A stretch of DNA of 48,095 nucleotides from Asterionellopsis glacialis (Eukaryota > Bacillariophyta > Plagiogrammaphyceae > Rhaphoneidales > Asterionellopsidaceae). Location of the stretch: assembly GCA_014885115.2 (NCBI GenBank), contig WKLE02001096.1, positions 26,858 through 74,952 of the forward strand, in the 5' to 3' direction. The notes beneath the pieces are model-generated. The model saw only the letters and a list, made by a program, of their open reading frames with translations, was not told the DNA's origin and searched no databases. Of this stretch, positions 42,237 to 48,095 are shown one piece after another; within the stretch, counting starts at the first letter, position 1; each line of letters begins with the position of its first letter. The position numbers and the translations under genes were made by a program.

Positions 42237-45200
42237 CTATGGCTCATTTGGATTATCTTTTCCAAATGCTACTTCATAAACTGTAGAATAGTCATCCGCA
42301 AAGTGTACCTCCAATCCCTCCTTGAGATATTCAGGGATCTCGTCGAAATCACGCTTATTTGCAGACGGGAAAACAATACATTTGATTCCTGCCCGTCTGG
42401 CGGCCATAGTCTTTTCTTTGATTCCACCAACAGCAAGGACTTTTCCAGTCAGACTGACTTCTCCGGTCATTGCTAAATCATTTTTGATAGGTCTATCAAG
42501 TGCCAACGAGAGCATGGATGTCACCATGGTGATGCCTGCCGATGGACCATCCTTAGGAGTAGCTCCTTCAGGAACGTGCATATGCACGTCCCATTCATCG
42601 AAATATGCATTGGCTGGGTCAGCTTCTGCAAGACGGGCACGTGCGACAGTGTATGCAATTTGCGTACTCTCCTTCATGACATCACCTAGTTGGCCAGTAA
42701 CTTTAAGTGTTCCACCACCTCGTCGTTTCCCTTCGGCATCCAAACCTCTTTTGATTCCCTGTGTTTCGATATACAATGCACTGCCTCCCATGGACGTCCA
42801 AGCCAACCCCATCACAATTCCATGTGGTAACGGATCTTTCTCGTATAGACGGTCACTTGTGAAAATGGGCTTCCCAACATAGTCACTTAGATTGTCATCG
42901 TTTACCTCCCATGTATCTTGCTTTCTTTTACTTTTCTCTGTTAAATCTGTACCCTCTGACTCTGCCACAACCTGAAGTGCAAGTTTCCTTGTAATTTTAT
43001 CAATATGCTTGGAAAGATTTCGAACTCCAGCTTCACGGCAGTACCAGCGAACAAGGCTCTCGATGGCATTACGATTTAGATTGAGTGACTCTGGCACATC
43101 CTTCGCATGAGTATACTTGTTTAGTGGAGTTTCAGTGCTTGCATCATCGTCAGGTGTTGCGGATTCCTTTTCTTCATTCTCGTCCGTTGTCTCGGGTGAT
43201 TTTTTCTCGACCATCAATCCGCTGTCCTTCATTGATTTAGGAACAAGATATTGTTCTGCTATAGCAATTTTTTCGGGAACATCATATCCAGATAATTGGA
43301 TTACTTCCATTCGGTCTAATAGTGGACCAGGTATCCTCTCAAGGTCATTTGCAGTGCACATAAAAAGAGTCTATTGTCCAAAGTGTTTGAGATGCAAAAT
43401 TACAAGCAAAAATTCAGTAAGAATGAGCAGCCTAAAAGCGATGGTGATCATTAACAATCTTAGAATCCCTCTTGGAGAGAACATCAAAAATTTTGAACGT
43501 ACCTTACTCAAATCCAATGGAACGTCCAAAAAGTGGTCACGGAAAGTTTCATTTTGACTCGGGTCAAGTACTTCCAAGAGAGCACTTGCGGGGTCACCAC
43601 GAATACCAGTTCCAAGTTTATCAATCTCGTCAATCAATACCAATGGATTGCATGTTTCGGAACTTTTGAGTCCTTGAACAAGCTTTCCAGGCATGGCACC
43701 CACATATGTTCGTCGATGACCTTTAATTTCACTCACATCAGACAAACCACCTACACTGAATCGATAAAACTTACGACCTAAAGCATCTGCAACACTTTGA
43801 GCTATACTTGTCTGCAAAAATTGGACATATACATATATATAAGTCGACTGTTAGATGAAAAATCGTTGATACATCTAAAATAGCAAAAAAGGTATTTTTT
43901 CTCAAACTTACCTTTCCAGTTCCAGGTGGACCTGCCAAAAGAAGGATTTTTCCCTGGACCGATCCCTTTAATTTACCAACTGCAATGAATTGTAGAATTG
44001 TGTCTTTAACTTCGTCAAGTCCATAATGATCTCGATCGAGAACCCGTCGTGCATCACTGATATCAAAGTTTTCTTCCGATGTCACTCCCCACGGGATACC
44101 CGTAAGCCAATCAAGATACGATCTTGTGACATTAAACTCAGACGAGTTTTGTTCTATTTTTTTTTTAGTTAAACGGCAACGATGAAAAGGCTTAGGTCAA
44201 TACACTTACAGGGATGGGTAATCAAAGTAAATGCTCTGCTACCATGGGAAAGAAAAAATCTCCTTACGAAAAATCATTTGACTTACCAAGTGTGGAGAAC
44301 TTTTCTAATTCTTGATCAATCACTTGCATCACTTCTTCAGGAATCGCAGGATAGCCAGCAAGTTTCTTACGGTATTTTTCAATCAATGTATCTTTCCCAT
44401 CACGTTCCATACCAAGTTCCTTCTTGATGGACTTAAGTTGTTCTGTCAGAAAGTACTTTCGTTGTGTCTCACTCATTTTTTCTTCTACCTTGGCACTGAT
44501 TTCTTGTTGCAATTTGGATACCTCCTTTTCTTTCGATAATAACACAAGAGCTTTGTGAAGACGCAGTTCGGCATCCTTTTCTTCCAAGACAGCTTGTAAT
44601 TCTTCTGGACTGCCCGTTGTGATACTTGCAGCAAAGTCGGCAAGGCGATACGGATCATTGGCGTCTACCTTGGCAGGAAAGAATTGAACGTTCTCTCTAA
44701 AAAGTGGATTCAGTTGTGCGACTTCTCGAATGGTACTTAAAATTTCATTACTAAGGGCGCGGATTGTATCATTACTACCAATATATTCCATTTTATCCCA
44801 ATGAGATACCGTTACATCAATAGGAGGCCCTAATTCATCCACGGAAACCAAATCGACTCGTCGATGAGCCATGAGCAAAACAGAAGCTGAAAGTGGGTCG
44901 TTTCCTTCATTTTCGGATGGTGCTTCACCACCAGGGGTGCCTGTATTTTGTATCGGATGTGTATCTTTACTGGATAGTCCACGAGTAAATCTATGAATTT
45001 GTGCAAAGGTCCCTACAGAATAAAGATCCGCTGGATCCGTAATAAGCTCAGGTTGTTCTAATATGACACCTCCCTCTGAAAATCCAGTAGAATGTTTCTT
45101 TCGTAAAAAAACACCAACGTACCCATTTTGGTTCTTATTCGTTAGTGCTTCGAATGCTTCAATTGTTGCAGGATCTGTCAATGTTACATTCGTGGCAATC

Positions 45201-45553
45201 CCCGGAAAGATCGGTCGTGAAATTATTGGTAAAGCTGTAAGGTGAGGATATCGTGGTGCTTGATCACCAAATCCGAATCGAGTAGGCGCCAATGACGTAA
45301 CAGCTGTTGCAGAAGAAGATGATGACTTTTCTTTCTCGTTCGATGATGACGAATCACCATTTGGCTTGTTGTTTTTGCCATCGTTGTCGTCACTTCCGCC
45401 ACTGCCACTTCCACCATTGTCACCGTCGCTATTGCTTCCTCCAAAAGAAAAGAAACTTCTTGAATTTTGTGCAACCACCCGATATTGTTGTTGATTCTGC
45501 TTCCATAAGGGACCCAATCGTCGACCTGACGAAGCTCTAGCTAGTCGTATCAT
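42237..45553 (-). CDS. LONP1: Mitochondrial Lon protease
   Basis: Four exons, 44287-45553, 43912-44153, 43503-43811 and 42237-43370, all phases consistent, give 983 residues. Lon is an ATP-dependent serine protease that degrades damaged matrix proteins. The N-terminus ([18 protein letters not shown]) is an Arg-rich, acid-free mitochondrial presequence, followed by a Gly/Ser/Asp-rich linker and the LON substrate domain. Exon 2 supplies [20 protein letters not shown] and the Walker A motif GPPGTGK(T) (497-504); exon 3 Walker B ([11 protein letters not shown]). Exon 4 contains [20 protein letters not shown] and the proteolytic domain with Ser883 in PKDGPSAG and the catalytic Lys in GGIKEK (K924/K926). 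An acidic insert of about 40 residues lies after the AAA+ core. The start is ATG 45553; a longer frame upstream begins only with GTG. Confidence 0.95.
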
Positions 45554-46279
45554 GGTGAAAAGGGGGCTCGTCGTCGTCCAGAGAGCACGTTTGGGAGAAA
45601 AGTGGGAACAAAAGGTTAGAACTTCCTCCAATTTGATTTTTCGGAAATTCGAAGATGACACAAGAAACAGGTGTGATGGACAGGCTATGGTCGACGGAAA
45701 GACGAAGAATTTTCAATTTTTCTCCCTGGTAAACTTTCCTCTTGCTTCATCCCCTCATTTTTTTTCTCGTGACGTCAAGGTCGTCAAGAACAACAGAACA
45801 GAACTACCTACATCAACACAACAACGGCAAAGACCCAAAGATCTAAGATCTCACTATACTCTCGACTTCTCTCTATTGACTGTATCTCATTCTTCCCCGT
45901 CCTCGGAAGAATGCGCATGATACTGTAGATCAATCTTCGTTGGACAGTACATAACATTCATTTTTGACATTACTTGTGGAGACTGTAAATTCCGGAGATC
46001 ATAGCTTCAACGTTAGTGTCGCAGATCATACGAACTCTCCCTTCTTTCTCCCTTGATTGCAACAATCAAGCTTGGTTTTCAGCTTGTCATACAAGGTCTT
46101 TTCCCGTATCATAGAACGTATATCTGTTTCCCCTAGAGAACCGCATACGGAATTGCACATTTGTGGCCAATAATATTTCGTTCAAGAGCTACAACATTAG
46201 ATTGTTAGTTACCTTCTTTTTTTTTCGACAAAACGAAAAAGACAACCCCCTAAAAAAAGAAAAAAAAGACGGTCAAAAT
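45554..46279. other. Divergent promoter region between Lon and transporter genes
   Basis: 726 bases between two start codons that face away from each other. It contains TGACGTCA at 45770-45777 and pyrimidine-rich tracts near 45900-46060. A run of Met-less reading frame on the plus strand up to 46280 gives no protein-like sequence. Confidence 0.5.
45770..45777. promoter_or_regulatory. Perfect CRE-like palindrome TGACGTCA
   Basis: Intergenic bZIP/CRE consensus, 217 bases upstream of the Lon start codon and about 500 bases upstream of the transporter start. Confidence 0.35.
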
Positions 46280-48095
46280 ATGGATTGGACATCTGTCTTG
46301 GAAGATACTGGTGAAGAAGATCTTATTATTTCAGATTTGTTAGAACCAGAAACAGCACCTCGAATAGAACGGCTCATTCGAAATTGGTATTATTTACCTC
46401 CTCATGGGAGTACTACTGATAATAAAGAAAATGGTGATGGTGATGATGTAGCAGCAGGACATCGGTTGTGGGGTTTAGATGGAGGTGGTAGTTTTGATGT
46501 CAACGACGACAAGAAGGAATCGAATTATTCATCCGCTTACACATTACAAGCACTTTATTATTTGACCATCAATTATATTTTAGGAGTCGGATGTTTAGGT
46601 GTGCCATATGCATTTGCTCGTGCAGGTTTCATCCTGTGTTCGGTCATTATGATTACAGTTACACTTTTGAGTTACATGACAGTCATGTGGTTGGCTGAAA
46701 CAGGGGCACGGTTGGAACGACACTGTGGGAAGAGGGATATTATGACATCATTTGACGACAACAACAACAACAACAACAACAGCATCAGTTACCATGCGGA
46801 AGAGGAAGCAGAAGATACAGGTGATGCAACAAATATGGTAACCGAAAAAACACCATTGCAAAAAAGTAACAAACAGGTATCGTCTGTTTTACCAGAAGAC
46901 ATTGATGTTGATCGATATGAGGTAGTGGATCTTGTGTCTTTTTACTTGGGTCCGATACACAAAATTCTATACCAAGTGTCACTCCTCTCACTGATGTATA
47001 TAGCTTTATTGGCCTTCACTCAAGTATTCTGCGGGGCTATTGGAACCTTCCTTTTGGGGAGTCATGACACAACCACGGCTTTGCCGCAACTTGTATTTGG
47101 AGTTGTTGTCGTACCACTTTCATGTATGGAGTTGGAGGAACAAGTGGCAGTACAATCACTCATGGCAGCAGTCCGATTTATAGCAATTTTCATCATGGTT
47201 GGAGGTTCTGTTTTGGCTCTATGCATTGACGATTCAGATGAAAGTGGTAATAGATCGAGTCCACCCTACTTTGCAACACCAGAACCAGAGAGTTGCCAAA
47301 TGAGTTATACAGCTTGTTTTTCAGGATTCGGCGTTGCGTTTAGTACAGCACTGTTCAGTCAGCTCTTTCAGCACTCTGTTCCAAATCTTGTACGCCCCTT
47401 GCATCCTGACAAACTACCCAAAGTACCGGTACGAAAAATAGCCCTTGTTGATTTCATATGCTCTTGTGTGGATGCTTTTGTTAACATGTACGTTGCTTTT
47501 TTTTCATTCCTCTTTTTTATTGGTTAATTGTCTTGTTACTTCTTCTGCCCATGTGTACAGCGAGTATTTGGTGCATCTCTCTTGACGACATGTTCCTTCT
47601 ATTTACTACTGGGCATGACTGCAGCATCATACTTTGGTGCAGATACGAAATCAAGTGTCAATCTCAATTTTGCAAATTTTTCATTTGGATTAGATGAAAG
47701 TACCACACCCCGTACAATATTACTTCCTTTAAAGTTTGCATCATCTGTGGTCGTCATGTTCCCAGCATTGGATACACTAAGTGTCTTTCCTCTTATTGCC
47801 AATACGTTAGGGAGTAATCTAGTGGCTACTTCAGGAAAGGGCTTTTTAAGATGGATTGCCCGACACATACCTGCCTATCGTCGCCTGTTGAAGAACCACA
47901 AGAATAACTCAAGCTCTCTTGTAAACGGAGGATGGAAGCAGCAAGAGCAACAGCTCTCCTTGGAAGAACGGAAGGAACTTACACAAGATGCAACCAAGAT
48001 TGCAACAATATTTTGGAGACTTGTAGCTGCATTCCCTCCCCTCATTGGATCGGTCTGGGCCCCTGATCTGTCCTTCTCATTGCTATTAGCGGGTG
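46280..48095 (+). CDS. Amino acid transporter, AAAP/SLC38-like, 3' end outside window
   Basis: The protein starts MDWTSVLEDTGEEDL after a run of A and is open at the right edge. The cytosolic N-terminal region has about 95 residues. The first membrane helix holds NYILGVGCLGVPYAFARAGF, the typical first-helix break of the AAAP (amino acid/auxin permease) family, with a second helix right after it. An Asn-repeat and acidic loop (nt 46756-46900) precedes the next helices. One intron is needed to keep the frame: the best fit is 46280-47428 joined to 47561 onward (phase 0), giving KVPRVFGASLLTTCSFYLLLG and FGADTKSSVNLNF, but the donor GTACGA is weak. The substrate is unknown; these carriers usually move amino acids with H+ or Na+ across the plasma or vacuole membrane. 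Confidence 0.75.

Noticed and set aside
45554..45661. Upstream extension of the Lon reading frame.
   Set aside because: It starts only with GTG, and the ATG at 45553 begins a proper Arg-rich mitochondrial presequence.
46163..46279. Upstream extension of the transporter frame.
   Set aside because: It starts with GTG and runs through A- and T-rich leader sequence; ATG 46280 starts a sensible N-terminus.
1..48095. tRNA genes, rRNA, transposons, CRISPR arrays or viral insertions.
   Set aside because: Read for the usual signals (T-loop GTTCGA-type sequence, terminal repeats, transposase or polymerase motifs, regularly spaced repeats) and found none convincing; small RNAs cannot be excluded without computation.
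1..48095. Operon-like or functional gene cluster.
   Set aside because: Neighbouring genes have unrelated roles, separate promoters and mixed strands, as usual for a nuclear genome.

Overview
This window is nuclear DNA from a photosynthetic eukaryote with a complex (secondary, red-lineage) plastid, most likely a diatom. Evidence: genes lie on both strands with short GT-AG introns of roughly 100-300 bases. Two proteins begin with a signal peptide followed by an AFTP or ASAFT motif, the diatom-type bipartite plastid presequence. One secreted protein carries long Pro/Thr/Ser repeats. The species cannot be named from the sequence. Nineteen protein-coding genes are supported; no tRNA, rRNA, transposon or CRISPR array was recognised. 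All exon structures were worked out by hand from splice signals, reading-frame continuity and family motifs. Two assembly gaps (N runs) lie at 18332-18490 and 32386-32399.

Layout. 2-3814: 3' part of a TRP/polycystin-like cation channel (+). 4245-7335: DRP5B/ARC5-type plastid-division dynamin (-), with palindromic E2F-like sites upstream. 8731-9993: plastid-targeted membrane protein (-) with a possible alternative last exon at 8431-8535. 10880-12195: ornithine cyclodeaminase/mu-crystallin family (+). 12292-12949: small unknown protein (-). 13446-14438: tRNase Z-like metallo-hydrolase (+). 14936-16093: LYAR-type zinc-finger protein (+). 16165-16857: PSME3IP1/FAM192A (NIP30) homologue (-). 17399-26609: seven-exon gene for a 2,895-residue SZT2 homologue (-), the largest gene here. 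27390-28991: nucleostemin/NUG1-type GTPase (+). 29396-30417: plastid triosephosphate isomerase (-). 31092-31690, 32886-33794 and 37358-37978: three unknown proteins (+). 34051-36547: secreted metzincin protease with a Pro-Thr tail (-). 38654-39737: membrane-anchored CoaD-like nucleotidyltransferase (-). 40054-42108: MYND-finger protein with an MSS51-like C-terminal region (+). 42237-45553: mitochondrial Lon protease (-). 46280-48095: amino-acid/auxin permease family transporter, running off the right edge (+).

The genes form no operon or obvious cluster. Several pairs are head-to-head and may share promoters: 8731-9993/OCD, 12292-12949/RNase Z-like, SZT2/GNL3, TPI/31092 gene, protease/37358 gene, CoaD-like/MYND, Lon/transporter. 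The most interesting items are: (1) a nearly complete SZT2, the scaffold of the KICSTOR amino-acid-sensing complex described in mammals, in an alga; (2) a DRP5B dynamin with an N-terminal signal peptide and a serine/arginine-rich, transit-like stretch starting with a non-aromatic residue, as expected for delivery to the periplastidic compartment rather than the cytosol; (3) perfect E2F-like palindromes upstream of that division gene.
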